DNA of 26,929 nucleotides from Desulfobacula sp. (GCF_021107415.1 NZ_JAIOSW010000037.1:1-26929), one strand, 5' to 3'. Positions 1 to 8,752 are shown, counted from the first letter of the stretch. Numbers and translations are program-made. The notes: generated by a model not told the origin, from the letters alone.

Positions 1-54
1 GGCTATGGTGGCGCATGCATGTCCGGCAACACACCCGTTGTTTTGAAGAAATGA
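1..54 (+). CDS. C-terminal end of an unidentified protein (5' truncated by the window)
   Basis: Frame 1 is open from the first base and ends at TGA 52-54, giving 17 residues that include GYGGACMSGN and finish with LKK. The Gly-rich composition and codon use look like a real protein end rather than noise. Too little is visible to name a family, and no start or domain lies inside the window. It precedes the radical SAM gene on the same strand by more than 90 bases that contain an inverted repeat, so it may belong to a separate transcript. Confidence 0.4.
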   Translation, partial: GYGGACMSGNTPVVLKK

Positions 55-74
55 CAGATCGTGACCATACCCCA

Positions 75-112
75 TGGCATTTATCTCATGGTTGCGCCCC
101 TAAGAAATGCCA
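75..112. repeat. 8-bp perfect inverted repeat, possible terminator or leader hairpin
   Basis: TGGCATTT (75-82) and AAATGCCA (105-112) are perfect complements around a 22-base loop. It lies after the stop of the partial gene at 1-54 and before a TATAAT hexamer at 121-126. No T-run follows the right arm directly, so a Rho-independent terminator is not clear. It could equally be a leader structure for the downstream radical SAM gene. Confidence 0.3.
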
Positions 113-195
113 ATTGCTATTATAATCTAAAAAACAAATTTTAAATTATTTTAGACATCCCTTTTGACCCGGGAGAAAAAATATTCCCTGTTGCC

Positions 196-1218
196 GTGTT
201 TAACTCGCCGGGATATGTGAACCGGCATTTTTGCGCTTATGATGATGAAGGGATCAAAGATCTGCTCCCGCTATTTTCTTATGGTGCTATTGGATTCGGA
301 AAAAAAGATTTCAGATCTGCAGCCATTCTTGTGGACAAAGAACCCCGCCAGGATCTAAGGCAAATGCCCCAAAACGGCATTGTCAAAGGTGTCAAGCTAA
401 TGCAGAAAAAATATCCTGATAACCGCCTGATGCGGCATCTTGAAACCTGCGCATTGCAATATGGCTGCCCTGCCGGAAAAAATTTTTTCCTTAAACGGTA
501 TGAAGCGCCTCTTCCCACATCAACTGTCTGCAATGCCAATTGTCTTGGGTGTATCTCCCTTCAAACTCAGGATAACCTGTGCGCCTGTCAGGAGAGAATC
601 AGTTTCACCCCGACCCCTGTAGAAATCGCCCAGGTGTCCCTTGAGCATATTGCCCATATCAAAAAGGCGGTGGTCAGTTTTGGCCAGGGATGTGAAGGAG
701 AGCCCTTAACTGCTTTCAAAGCCATGGAGCCTGCCATAAGGCTCATCCGGAAGAAAACGGACAAAGGAACCATCAACCTGAACACCAACGCAAGTCTGCC
801 CCGGCATGTTGAAAAGCTATGCAAAGCCGGGCTTGATTCCATGAGAGTCAGCTTAAATTCCGTCAGAGAAAATTGTTATCAAACCTATTTCAGACCCAAA
901 TCCTATCAATTTGCCGATGTTCTAAAAAGTATTCATGTGGCAAAGCAGCAGGGAAAGTTTGTTTCCATCAACTATCTTAACTGCCCGGGATTTACAGATT
1001 CTGAAAAAGAATTTATAGCATTAAAAAAATTTATTGATACTTATAAAATAGACATGATCCAATGGCGAAACCTGAACTATGATCCTAAAAAATACTGTGA
1101 GCTTATGTTAAAAACAGAAGACTATGGCAGACCTTTGGGGATGGAAACCATCATCAAACAATTATCCATCCATTTTCCCAAATTGATTCATGGGTATTTT
1201 AATCCGCCCCTGTTTTAA
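196..1218 (+). CDS. Radical SAM domain protein, paired with HMGL-like enzyme
   Basis: The 340-residue protein carries the canonical radical SAM cluster motif CNANCLGC (C112, C116, C119), which binds a [4Fe-4S] cluster and S-adenosylmethionine, followed by a GEP stretch near 168-170 in the place of the family's SAM-binding GGE. A preceding segment of about 100 residues, with further cysteines near 85 and 91, is not the minimal radical SAM fold and may bind substrate or another cluster. The next gene begins 32 bases downstream, so the two are probably co-transcribed. The start is doubtful: the frame stays open from 145, reads protein-like before GTG 196 (…PGEKIFPVAVFNSPGYV), and the only good ribosome-binding site (GGGAG, 171-175) sits 5 bases before an ATA codon at 181. 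The substrate is unknown. Family assignment is firm. Confidence 0.85.
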   Translation: MFNSPGYVNRHFCAYDDEGIKDLLPLFSYGAIGFGKKDFRSAAILVDKEPRQDLRQMPQNGIVKGVKLMQKKYPDNRLMRHLETCALQYGCPAGKNFFLKRYEAPLPTSTVCNANCLGCISLQTQDNLCACQERISFTPTPVEIAQVSLEHIAHIKKAVVSFGQGCEGEPLTAFKAMEPAIRLIRKKTDKGTINLNTNASLPRHVEKLCKAGLDSMRVSLNSVRENCYQTYFRPKSYQFADVLKSIHVAKQQGKFVSINYLNCPGFTDSEKEFIALKKFIDTYKIDMIQWRNLNYDPKKYCELMLKTEDYGRPLGMETIIKQLSIHFPKLIHGYFNPPLF

Positions 1219-1250
1219 TCCAACCCCATTTAATCCAACAAGGGAACACC

Positions 1251-2363
1251 ATGAAAAATAAAAAAATTGTCATCATTGATGAAACCCTCAGGGAAGGCAT
1301 GCAATATAGAGGGTTAATGTTCTCTCTTCCGCAGCGGTTAAAAATCTTAGAATTCCAGGAACAACTAAAGGTAGATATCTGCCAGGCAGGCTACCCCCCT
1401 GCCCATGACCTGGAAGCCGAAACGATCAGAACACTTTGCCATCATGCCCAAAAAGACAAATATAATATCCGTATTGCTGCCATGGGAAGAGCCAATATCC
1501 ATGATGCCGCCATTCTGCTGGATACCCATGTAACTGATCTGCATTTCCATCTGCATATGAAAAATGATGAGACAAAAGATAATCTTGATCAAATTCTTCA
1601 TGATCTTTCTAAAACCATTGGTTTTATAAGAAAAGAACGCCCCAATGCCGCCATCTCCATTGCCATGCTGGATATAGGCAGATCTGATGATCATATTTTA
1701 GATCAATGTATTTCATTTTTAAGTCGTCATCATATAGATATACTTTCTTTACCTGACACCTCGGGAATAATGGCCCCCAACCAGATCTTTGAAAAAATAA
1801 ATAAACTTTCCTCCAAAACCGGAGACACAAGAATCTCGATTCACTGCCATAATGACATGGGCATGGCATCGGCAAACTCTGTAATGGGTATCCTTGCAGG
1901 CGGAAGGGTTCTTGAGGCCTCTGCCCTGGGTATTGGAGAAAGGAATGGGATTGCAGACCTTTATACTGTGGCAAAAACACTTCAGGACCAGGGCTTTGAT
2001 ATCAACCTTAACACTGATGATATCACCACATTTAAAGCCTATTATCAATATGTTGATTCCATCATTTATGAACAAACCCATGACCATTTATTGACTGCCA
2101 ATACCCCCGTGTTTGGCAATGCTGTCAAAACCCATGTGGCCGGCACCCATGCAGGTGGGGATTTCGGCAATATTTCAGAAGAAAAATTTTACCTGAATCT
2201 CTTGTGCGGCAAGCACCTGGTTCAAAAATATCTAAACCTGCACAAGATACCCCATGATGAAAAAAAAATAAAAGAAATCACATTAAAAATAAAAACCCAA
2301 AGTTGCACCTTAAACAGACGGTTGACCAGGGATGAAGTCAAGGCAGTTGCCGCGTCATTTTAA
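1251..2363 (+). CDS. HMGL-like / isopropylmalate-homocitrate-synthase-family protein
   Basis: The 370-residue protein has the TIM-barrel signature of the HMGL-like (DRE-TIM metallolyase) superfamily: DETLREG at 10-16 in the position of the catalytic Arg and metal-binding Asp, HCHND at 198-202 supplying metal-ligand histidines, and a GIGERNG loop at 227-233. Enzymes of this family condense an acyl-CoA with a 2-oxoacid (LeuA, CimA, NifV) or cleave such products. There is room after the barrel only for a short C-terminal helical part and no LeuA allosteric domain, which fits homocitrate- or citramalate-synthase-like members and argues against a standard LeuA. It follows the radical SAM gene with the start AAGGGAACACCATG (SD AAGGG). 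Its stop codon overlaps the stop of the convergent DUF364 gene. Exact substrate unknown. Confidence 0.85.
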   Translation: MKNKKIVIIDETLREGMQYRGLMFSLPQRLKILEFQEQLKVDICQAGYPPAHDLEAETIRTLCHHAQKDKYNIRIAAMGRANIHDAAILLDTHVTDLHFHLHMKNDETKDNLDQILHDLSKTIGFIRKERPNAAISIAMLDIGRSDDHILDQCISFLSRHHIDILSLPDTSGIMAPNQIFEKINKLSSKTGDTRISIHCHNDMGMASANSVMGILAGGRVLEASALGIGERNGIADLYTVAKTLQDQGFDINLNTDDITTFKAYYQYVDSIIYEQTHDHLLTANTPVFGNAVKTHVAGTHAGGDFGNISEEKFYLNLLCGKHLVQKYLNLHKIPHDEKKIKEITLKIKTQSCTLNRRLTRDEVKAVAASF

Positions 2364-3175
2364 TCGTTTAATAAATCCTTTTTTTCCCATTGGGTGAAAA
2401 TCACGCCGCCGTTCTTTTTAATCTCGCTGAACGAAATCCCGGCCCTGATACCGCCGGCCACTTTTTCCATGTCCGTAACCACTGATCCGCACAAAAAATT
2501 TGCTCCATATTCAAACAATATCGGTGATACCGGGGTTGTGGGCCCTAAAATTACAATTTTTGCCTGGTGAGCCCGGGACAGGTACCAGGCCATATGGCGT
2601 GTCAGAAGTGCCGTACCTGTGAGAGCCAGGACATCCAGCCTGGCCAGCACTGTTTCCCATTGATCCTCTGGCACGGCGCCCGGTACACGTCTAAGTTCAA
2701 ACAAATGCAGAATGCCGACTCTTTCACCCAGATGTTTTACAAAGGGAAATTCTCCCACAAGACCTGTGATCTTATCCTTTCCCAGCCCGGCAATCAGTTC
2801 ATCTGCCGGAAAATCAGAGGGCTCAACACTGCCGGGCTCCGGTGTATTGCCGGCATTAAGAGCGGCAAAACCCAAAGATATGGCAAAAGGAGAGGACTGT
2901 CGGATATAGTTTGCCGCCTCTTTAACCGGCCTGCCGATTACTTTGTCCAAAAGATCAATTTCACCTTGCTTGGGTTTTGCCCCCAGCATGGATGATAACC
3001 CCATACGGCCGCCCGCAACCACTGCCATAAATTTAGGACCGGCCACCACCTGTTCCACAATGGTATCCGGCCGGATAATAGATGAAATCATCTGAATCAC
3101 AAGTTTTTTTTCTGCGCCCTCAAGGGGTCTGTCCAAAACAGGTGTTACAGGTTCAGGGCATGTTCGTTTGCTCAT
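2360..3175 (-). CDS. DUF364 (putative heavy-metal chelation) protein
   Basis: The 271-residue soluble protein carries the DUF364 C-terminal pattern, with GPTTPVSPILFEYG at 211-224 followed by GSVVTDMEKV and a Gly-rich end. The N-terminal half (residues ~20-110) fits the DUF4213-type enolase-N-like domain that usually accompanies it. Members of this family are thought from structure to bind metal chelates, and no reaction is established. It is the last gene of the minus-strand uptake run, overlapping the ResB-like stop by four bases after an AAGGAG ribosome-binding site. That placement beside a FecCD-type importer supports a role in handling the imported metal or ligand in the cytoplasm. Its stop shares bases with the convergent HMGL-like gene, so no terminator separates the two transcripts. 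Confidence 0.8.
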   Translation of the reverse strand: MSKRTCPEPVTPVLDRPLEGAEKKLVIQMISSIIRPDTIVEQVVAGPKFMAVVAGGRMGLSSMLGAKPKQGEIDLLDKVIGRPVKEAANYIRQSSPFAISLGFAALNAGNTPEPGSVEPSDFPADELIAGLGKDKITGLVGEFPFVKHLGERVGILHLFELRRVPGAVPEDQWETVLARLDVLALTGTALLTRHMAWYLSRAHQAKIVILGPTTPVSPILFEYGANFLCGSVVTDMEKVAGGIRAGISFSEIKKNGGVIFTQWEKKDLLND

Positions 3176-3972
3176 ATTTTTTTCTCCTTTTCAAATCCAC
3201 TTTTTTTCCATGTAACAGCAGTAAATCCTGCCAGGGCCAGAATCATGACTCCGTACACACTAAAAAAGAAACCATTTAAAACATTTTTCGTCAAGGTTAA
3301 ATTCACTCCCAGCCCGTTGTCGCCTTCCATGTCCACAAATTCGATCAATGTGACCTGAAGGGATTTGTATCTTAAGGGCGACAGCATCATGACTTTTTTT
3401 GAAACAAGGGGACTTGAATCCTTTAAAAGGGTTACATTTACATAATTTTTATCTATCTGGATATTTTTCCGGGTCATCATGAGTCGTCTTTTCTTTTTTG
3501 AGGCTTTCAATATATTGATATCATTGGTAAAAACTATATCAGATATCTGAATCGTATATTGACCGAAATCCTGAGTTTGTTCCGGACCCAGAATCACATG
3601 ACTTTGCTTCTCACCAACCACCAGAATCAGGCCGTGACAAGCCAGCACAATGATAAACAGGCAGTGGAGTATAAAAAAAAGCCAGTTTTTTAACACACCT
3701 GATTTTTTTGCCAGGACCAGTTGCCGGGCCAGGGTGCAGCAAAGCGCATTAACAAACAACGAAGCCGCACCAGCACACAATAACAGGAACCAGATAACCA
3801 GGCCTGGAGTCAACTTACAGGTAAAGGCAAGCCAGTCAAAGATCCCGGTATTATTCATAAGGGTGAACTCATTTTTAAAGGTTTGGGATAAAAAGACACC
3901 TATACCCATTAACAAAATCAGGATTATAAGATTGTAAAAGGCAAGTTTGACGGAACTTAAGCGCTGAATCAT
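3172..3972 (-). CDS. ResB-like (Ccs1-type) membrane protein, short form
   Basis: From the chosen start this protein has about 266 residues. It has hydrophobic segments near residues 12-30, 48-72 and 90-115, then a polar, probably periplasmic domain (~120-225), and a last membrane segment before a Lys-rich end (…EKEKKI). This is the layout of ResB/Ccs1, one half of the System II heme-delivery pair for cytochrome c maturation, though classical ResB is considerably longer. The frame opens at 4005, but ATG 3972 is preferred because an AAAGGA box lies 8 bases before it and it falls 10 bases after the stop of the upstream CcsA-like gene. Position next to a CcsA-like gene strongly supports the pairing. 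Whether it still serves cytochrome assembly, or helps metallo-tetrapyrrole movement for this uptake operon, is open. Confidence 0.65.
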   Translation of the reverse strand: MIQRLSSVKLAFYNLIILILLMGIGVFLSQTFKNEFTLMNNTGIFDWLAFTCKLTPGLVIWFLLLCAGAASLFVNALCCTLARQLVLAKKSGVLKNWLFFILHCLFIIVLACHGLILVVGEKQSHVILGPEQTQDFGQYTIQISDIVFTNDINILKASKKKRRLMMTRKNIQIDKNYVNVTLLKDSSPLVSKKVMMLSPLRYKSLQVTLIEFVDMEGDNGLGVNLTLTKNVLNGFFFSVYGVMILALAGFTAVTWKKSGFEKEKKI

Positions 3973-3983
3973 GGGAAAATCCT

Positions 3984-4715
3984 TTAATGAAAAAATATCA
4001 TCCATAAAATAAAAATGCCGGGCAGGGTTCCAATAATCCCCCTGCCAATCCTGTTCCGGGCTATCACGGCCGGCAGGTGACAGACTGCCATAACCAGAAG
4101 AAAGAGAATGGAGGCCTTAAAAAATCCATGGCTCCATCGCCAGGAATCCCCGAACCAGTTCAGGCACCACAAAGACCCTGCCCATTCACTGGCAAGGTAG
4201 ACACAAGTGCCGGCAAGAAGTATGTTCCGAGCCCCGGCAGCCAGGATATCCTCTTCTTTTTTTAAAAATACAATACAGATATAGATGGCGGCCCCATGGG
4301 CAAGGAATGCCGCTGACAGCAGCCTGAGATTGAAAAACAAAATGACCCATATATTGGTGTACATGTAATAATCATCATTCAGGGCCATGGACTCACCTGT
4401 TTGTGATAGTAAAATCAAAAGCACCACAAGGCTGTTGAACCCAAAAAAATAATTTTTACGTCCATGATTTTTCCCAAACGCCAGGGCCAGAATTCCCATG
4501 ATAAAAATGATGTAAACCATGGCTTCAAAGGGACCGAACAAGGGGGGTCTTCCAACAAAAAAGGCAATATAAACTATACCGACAAGACAGGTACAGGTCC
4601 TGAGGATTAAAAACAGGTGTGCCATGCTTGTTTTTTTCAAACCTGCACCCAAAAGTTCAAGTATAACTATCCCTGTGACCAGGTAGTAAACAATTGTCGG
4701 GAAATCAGCTGTCAT
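3984..4715 (-). CDS. CcsA/CcmC-like cytochrome c assembly-family membrane protein (degenerate WWD region)
   Basis: The 243-residue protein consists almost entirely of membrane segments (about seven or eight). Residues ~180-205 contain a Trp-rich stretch, WAGSLWCLNWFGDSWRWSHG, that lines up with the heme-binding WWD domain of CcsA, CcmC and CcmF. The family's acidic WDPKE end is replaced here by WSHGFFK. Family members present heme at the outer face of the membrane, and ligand histidines are plausible in the AHG and CHLP motifs of flanking helices. It sits between the ABC ATPase and the ResB-like gene, 5 bases after the former. The short length and altered WWD motif make a normal System II role uncertain. 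Another possibility is a heme- or metal-complex-handling part of this importer. Confidence 0.6.
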   Translation of the reverse strand: MTADFPTIVYYLVTGIVILELLGAGLKKTSMAHLFLILRTCTCLVGIVYIAFFVGRPPLFGPFEAMVYIIFIMGILALAFGKNHGRKNYFFGFNSLVVLLILLSQTGESMALNDDYYMYTNIWVILFFNLRLLSAAFLAHGAAIYICIVFLKKEEDILAAGARNILLAGTCVYLASEWAGSLWCLNWFGDSWRWSHGFFKASILFLLVMAVCHLPAVIARNRIGRGIIGTLPGIFILWMIFFH

Positions 4716-4720
4716 GTTTT

Positions 4721-5524
4721 TTAATCCTTTTCATCCGTCCGGTTTAAAATATTTTCCGGGAAAAACATTTTTTTATGATCATTCAGCTTTATATGTCCGA
4801 TAGCAGTGTCATAAAGATTTGAAATATTCTCTTTAGTCATCACCTGTCCGGCAGAGCCTTGAGCCATTATGCTGCTGTTCTTGATCATGATCACGTCATC
4901 GGCAAACAAAGCTGCCATATTAGGGTCATGCATGGATGCCACAATGCTGATGCCTTTGGATCGGCACAGGGATTTTACCGAAGACAAAAGAAGATACTGG
5001 TTGTTAAAATCCAGGTGGTTGGTGGGCTCATCCAGGAGCATGATGAGGGTTGCCTGGGTAAGTGCCCTTGCCAGCAGGGTAATTTGACGTTCCCCACCTG
5101 AAATTCGATTAAAATTTTTAGGCGCCAGGGCTCCGGCATTCAGGGAATTTAAGGCCTTTTCTGCCATATCATAATCAGATTTTTCCGGCCGGGCCGACAT
5201 CTTTAAAAATGGAGCCCGCCCCATGACCACCACATCAATGACCCGGTAAGGAAAAATATCCAGATGCTCCTGGGGAACCAGGCTGATCTGTCTTGCGATC
5301 TCATTTTGAGATAAAAAAGAAATATCCTGATTATGGACCATTATCTTTCCCGAATCCGGGGTTAATATCCGGTTCAGGCAATGAACCAAGGTGGTCTTTC
5401 CCGACCCGTTCCGTCCCAGTACAGCACAGAAACGGCCGGCCCGGACATAAAACGAAATATGGTTCAGCACCAGATGATCCTCAAAGGAAAAACAAAGATC
5501 TCTGCACTCAAGGCTTACAGCCAT
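4721..5524 (-). CDS. FecE/BtuD-type ABC transporter ATPase
   Basis: The 267-residue cytoplasmic ATPase energises import of an iron-siderophore, heme or corrinoid-like ligand with the permease encoded upstream. Walker A GRNGSGKTT is at 37-45, the Q-loop near VPQEH at 83-87, ABC signature ISGGERQ at 141-147, and Walker B LLDEPTNHLD at about 163-172. All catalytic elements are present and the length is normal for the family. ATG 5524 overlaps the permease end by 10 bases, so translation is probably coupled. The family covers ferric siderophores, heme, B12 and other chelates, and the ATPase alone does not distinguish them. Confidence 0.93.
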   Translation of the reverse strand: MAVSLECRDLCFSFEDHLVLNHISFYVRAGRFCAVLGRNGSGKTTLVHCLNRILTPDSGKIMVHNQDISFLSQNEIARQISLVPQEHLDIFPYRVIDVVVMGRAPFLKMSARPEKSDYDMAEKALNSLNAGALAPKNFNRISGGERQITLLARALTQATLIMLLDEPTNHLDFNNQYLLLSSVKSLCRSKGISIVASMHDPNMAALFADDVIMIKNSSIMAQGSAGQVMTKENISNLYDTAIGHIKLNDHKKMFFPENILNRTDEKD

Positions 5525-6537
5525 CCCGTCCCCCTGTTTTTAATCATGAGATATCCGAAAATAGGGGCACCGGTCAGGGCTGTAATAATTCCCACGGGGA
5601 TTTCAGCCGTTGAAACGGTTCTGGCAGCAGAATCAGCTGCCAGAAGAAATATTCCCCCTAAAAGGGCAGTGATGGGGATCATTTTTTCATGTTCCGGTCC
5701 TGTAACAGCCCGGGCCATGTGGGGAATAATCAGGCCGATCCAGGCAATCTGACCACAGGTGGCCACGGATATGGCCACCATAAATGAGCTTGCAACAATG
5801 AGCATCCTCCTGAAAAAAACGGGGTTCATGCCTAAGGATCTGGCCTGGATATCCCCCAGAGAAAGGATATTGAGCCGGAATCCCAGGATAATAAAAATCG
5901 CAAGCCCCACCAGGGTAAAGGGAGCCATGACCAGAACATTATCCCAGGTCACCCGGGACAGGCTGCCCATGACCCAGAAAATAATACTGGGCAATTCTTC
6001 ATAGGGATCTGAAAAATATTTCAACACCATGAGCATGGCATTAAAAAAAGAAAGCACAACCATGCCGGCCAATACCAGCACGATCACGGGTTTTATGGCA
6101 ATAATTTTGGCAAGCCCCACGCTCAAGGACACGGCCAGAAGTCCGAAACCAAATGACAGGACATGAACCAGAGAAAAAGAGTCAAAGGGAAGAATAAGCC
6201 CCAGGGCTGCCCCAAAGGTGCATCCTGCAGAAACGCCTAAAATATCCGGGGAAACCAGGGGATTTCGAAAAAGGGCCTGGTAAACAGCCCCGGACACGGC
6301 CAGGCCCGATCCGACCAGTACGGCCATGACACACCTGGGAAACCTGATCCACCAGAACACCAGCTCTTTGGACACAAGATCCTGGGTTATCTCGTTCCCA
6401 GAAAAAAAATTGGCGGCAAGGGTGAAAAGCTCTGATCCGGAAATAAAAACCCGGCCCATGGACACGGAAGCCATAAAAAGAAGCAGGAGCAAAAAAATCA
6501 GCAGCAGAATCGCTCCTTTGGTTTTAAAAGATCCCAT
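5515..6537 (-). CDS. FecCD/BtuC-family ABC transporter permease
   Basis: The 340-residue permease has about ten membrane helices and clear FecCD hallmarks: RFPRCVMAVLVGSGLAVSGAVYQALFRNPLVSPD-type segment near 50-95 and GLIIPHMAR near 265-275, the loop that contacts the ATPase. The first helix starts within the first 20 residues, so the ATG start is complete. It would form the homodimeric channel taking ligand from the binding protein encoded just upstream (2 bases apart) and passing it to the cytoplasm. Substrate class unknown within metal chelates and corrinoids. It is a paralogue of the second permease at 21035-21988. Confidence 0.93.
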   Translation of the reverse strand: MGSFKTKGAILLLIFLLLLLFMASVSMGRVFISGSELFTLAANFFSGNEITQDLVSKELVFWWIRFPRCVMAVLVGSGLAVSGAVYQALFRNPLVSPDILGVSAGCTFGAALGLILPFDSFSLVHVLSFGFGLLAVSLSVGLAKIIAIKPVIVLVLAGMVVLSFFNAMLMVLKYFSDPYEELPSIIFWVMGSLSRVTWDNVLVMAPFTLVGLAIFIILGFRLNILSLGDIQARSLGMNPVFFRRMLIVASSFMVAISVATCGQIAWIGLIIPHMARAVTGPEHEKMIPITALLGGIFLLAADSAARTVSTAEIPVGIITALTGAPIFGYLMIKNRGTGWL

Positions 6538-6539
6538 GA

Positions 6540-7622
6540 TTAAATTTTGTCATCAGATTTTATCATCCAAATTTTATCATCTAGATTTCCCCCCATCTGA
6601 TCCATGGTCTTGTTAAACAGGGCCTTATAATATCCATTGACCTTATCTTTCAGGTCAATGTCCAAAAATCGGTCCGGGTAGACTTTCTTGGCCAGCCAGA
6701 GACTTGCCAGAACCGACAGGGGTGAGGGAAAATCCCAGGGTGCCAGATCAGAGGGACAGCGGTATACCTTATGATGTGATACAGCCGTAAGCCTGGACAA
6801 ACCCTTGTTGGAGAGTTGTTTTGCCGCACCCTTTTTCATATGCCTGGACAAGACCATGATATCCGGGTTCCATTTTATCAATTGTTCCGGGGAAATATCC
6901 TGAAAATAACCCTTGAGGTCACAGGATACATTGTAAATACCGGCTGTGGTAAAAATTTCATGCTGGAGCATGTTGCCGGTGGCGGTTGAGAACAATCCTC
7001 TGGGTGATGCAAAATATCCGGTTTTCCTCTCCTTGTCCGGAAGATCGGAAAGCCGATCCTGAACCAGGCTGATGATCTCATCCATGTGCCGACCTACGGA
7101 TATGGTCTGATCAGTTCCTCCCACGGCCCGAGCAATAAGCTCAAGGGAGTGTTTAATGGTGTCAAAGGTTTCGGGCAGAATCACGATGGATGGAATATTA
7201 AGAATTTTTAACCGGTTTGCAAGCTTACGCCCGTCTTTCTGGGAATAAAGAATCACAAGATCCGGTTCCAGGGAGACCAGGGTTTCAAAATTAATGCCCA
7301 TGGATTTGCTCCCGATTCCCTTTACCTTTTTAATACCTGGAAAGACGGCCATGCCAAGCCTGTCACGCCCGGAAGAAGTATCAATGCCCACAAGCTTTTT
7401 CTCAAGTCCCAAAGAGAGCACACAAAGGGTGGCAGGTTTAAACGTGGTAACAATTTTATTCACCGGTCCTGCAATCTTCACCTGACGACCGGCAAGGTCG
7501 GTAACAATGCGAAGGTTAACATTTTTTTTTCCGGTTTCCTGCCCAAATACAACAGGGTTGGATATAAGCAGCACAAGCCAGAAAACAATCATAAATACAT
7601 TTGTCTTTTGTTTCATTTTCAT
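6540..7622 (-). CDS. FecB/BtuF-type periplasmic substrate-binding protein
   Basis: About 358 residues with an N-terminal signal peptide (MKQKTNVF…VVFGQ) and the Periplasmic_BP_2 fold: a first lobe starting VTDLAGRQV, the SLEPDLVIL element near 135, a long connecting helix, and a second lobe with WNPDIMVLS near 265. No lipobox Cys is visible, so it is probably a soluble periplasmic protein. It captures the ligand after outer-membrane passage and delivers it to the FecCD permease that follows by 2 bases. The frame offers two ATGs. The second, codon 3 at 7616, is better spaced from the AGGAT box and gives the cleaner signal sequence. It lies 6 bases from the TonB stop, so it belongs to the same operon. 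Confidence 0.92.
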   Translation of the reverse strand: MKMKQKTNVFMIVFWLVLLISNPVVFGQETGKKNVNLRIVTDLAGRQVKIAGPVNKIVTTFKPATLCVLSLGLEKKLVGIDTSSGRDRLGMAVFPGIKKVKGIGSKSMGINFETLVSLEPDLVILYSQKDGRKLANRLKILNIPSIVILPETFDTIKHSLELIARAVGGTDQTISVGRHMDEIISLVQDRLSDLPDKERKTGYFASPRGLFSTATGNMLQHEIFTTAGIYNVSCDLKGYFQDISPEQLIKWNPDIMVLSRHMKKGAAKQLSNKGLSRLTAVSHHKVYRCPSDLAPWDFPSPLSVLASLWLAKKVYPDRFLDIDLKDKVNGYYKALFNKTMDQMGGNLDDKIWMIKSDDKI

Positions 7623-7628
7623 ATCCTT

Positions 7629-8336
7629 TCAGGCAAGTTCAAACAGAATACTGATCTGAAGCCTGACTGGGGGGTTAAAAATATAAAGAGGGGGTCTTGG
7701 AAATGGCGATGCTTTGCTGACAGCCTCAAGGGCAGCCTGGTCCAGGTTTTTGTGCCGGGAGCTTTTAATAATCTTTATCCCGGACAAAGACCCGTCTTTG
7801 TTCAATACAAACTCAACCTTCACCCGGCCCTGGATATACCGGGATCTGGCAGATTCAGGATAATTTTTGAAATAATCGATGCGAAGAATCAGCATTTCAA
7901 AATACTCTCTGGCACTGGTAAATTCAACATACTCTTCATGAACCGGTACCTCTGCCACCTGGCTTTGAATTTTAAGATCCGGTACTGAGAAACCGGCCGC
8001 ATTCATATGTTCAGGTAATTGCGGAAGACTTATCCTTTCGTATGATTGATCGGTTTTATAATCTTCCACAGCATCAATTTTAATCTTTGGAACATGGAAC
8101 TTTTTCACTTGAACGGTTTTTTCCACACTAACCTTGGGGGCTTTCTCACGCATCCTGGGCTTTGGAATCACGCGAACGTTGGGTTTGGATATCTGATGCA
8201 TGGACAATTCAATATAAGAAATTGCCCGGCTTTCATAAATCCCTGCAACATGAAGGAAGATAAGGACATGGATACCAAGCGATATAAGAATAAATCCATG
8301 AAGCAGCAGATTGGGTCTTTTTTTCTCTTGGGTCAT
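7629..8336 (-). CDS. tonB: TonB energy transducer
   Basis: The 235-residue protein has one N-terminal membrane anchor (about 10-30), a Pro/Lys/Val-rich periplasmic linker (residues ~45-115) and a C-terminal TonB domain with YPESARSRYIQGRVKVEF near 160-177, then the continuing strand-helix pattern ending in PFPRPP and a final β-strand. TonB transmits the proton-motive force from ExbB-ExbD to outer-membrane receptors. It follows exbD by 8 bases. No receptor gene is in this run; the nearest complete one is at 23258-25285, in the other run. Confidence 0.93.
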   Translation of the reverse strand: MTQEKKRPNLLLHGFILISLGIHVLIFLHVAGIYESRAISYIELSMHQISKPNVRVIPKPRMREKAPKVSVEKTVQVKKFHVPKIKIDAVEDYKTDQSYERISLPQLPEHMNAAGFSVPDLKIQSQVAEVPVHEEYVEFTSAREYFEMLILRIDYFKNYPESARSRYIQGRVKVEFVLNKDGSLSGIKIIKSSRHKNLDQAALEAVSKASPFPRPPLYIFNPPVRLQISILFELA

Positions 8337-8344
8337 GGTTGGAA

Positions 8345-8752
8345 CTAAAGCCCTTTTTCAGTTGCCAGACAGAGCCGGGAGGCGCCTGCGGCCTTGGCAA
8401 TGTCCATAACCCTGACAGCCTTGTTCAAAATCACGGTTTTATCGGCCTTAACAACCACCAGCCTGTTTGTATCATTGCCGATCATCTCCTTGATCCGGGT
8501 ATAAAGTGTATCAATGGGTATCTTTTTATTTGAAATATAGGTTGTTCCCTCTTTATCGACAAAAACGGTGATCTCCTGTTTGACCTGGGGCGCGGACGCC
8601 CTGGCATTAGGAAGTTTGATTTTTATCCCCTCTTCCACAATAAAATTGGTGGTCAGCAAAAAATAGATCAGCAGCATAAAGATAATATCTATCAGAGAGG
8701 TAAGAGGTGGTTGTATCTGATAACGGGATTTTCTTTTTCTAGGGACAAACAT
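8345..8752 (-). CDS. exbD: ExbD/TolR-family biopolymer transport protein
   Basis: The 135-residue protein has a short basic cytoplasmic N-terminus (RKRKSRYQIQ), a single membrane helix bearing the essential aspartate (SLIDIIFMLLIYFLL, about 19-33), and a periplasmic domain with the pattern IKIKLPNA, ITVFVDKEGT and VVVKAD. ExbD forms the proton channel with ExbB that powers TonB. It begins one base after exbB ends, and tonB follows. The normal ExbD length and clear Asp in the helix support a working motor. The TolR alternative is less likely because of the adjacent tonB and importer. Confidence 0.93.
   Translation of the reverse strand: MFVPRKRKSRYQIQPPLTSLIDIIFMLLIYFLLTTNFIVEEGIKIKLPNARASAPQVKQEITVFVDKEGTTYISNKKIPIDTLYTRIKEMIGNDTNRLVVVKADKTVILNKAVRVMDIAKAAGASRLCLATEKGL

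Noticed and set aside
2567..2995. 142-residue plus-strand ORF opposite the DUF364 gene
   Set aside because: It is the antisense of a well-supported gene, has no family motif and no suitable start context.
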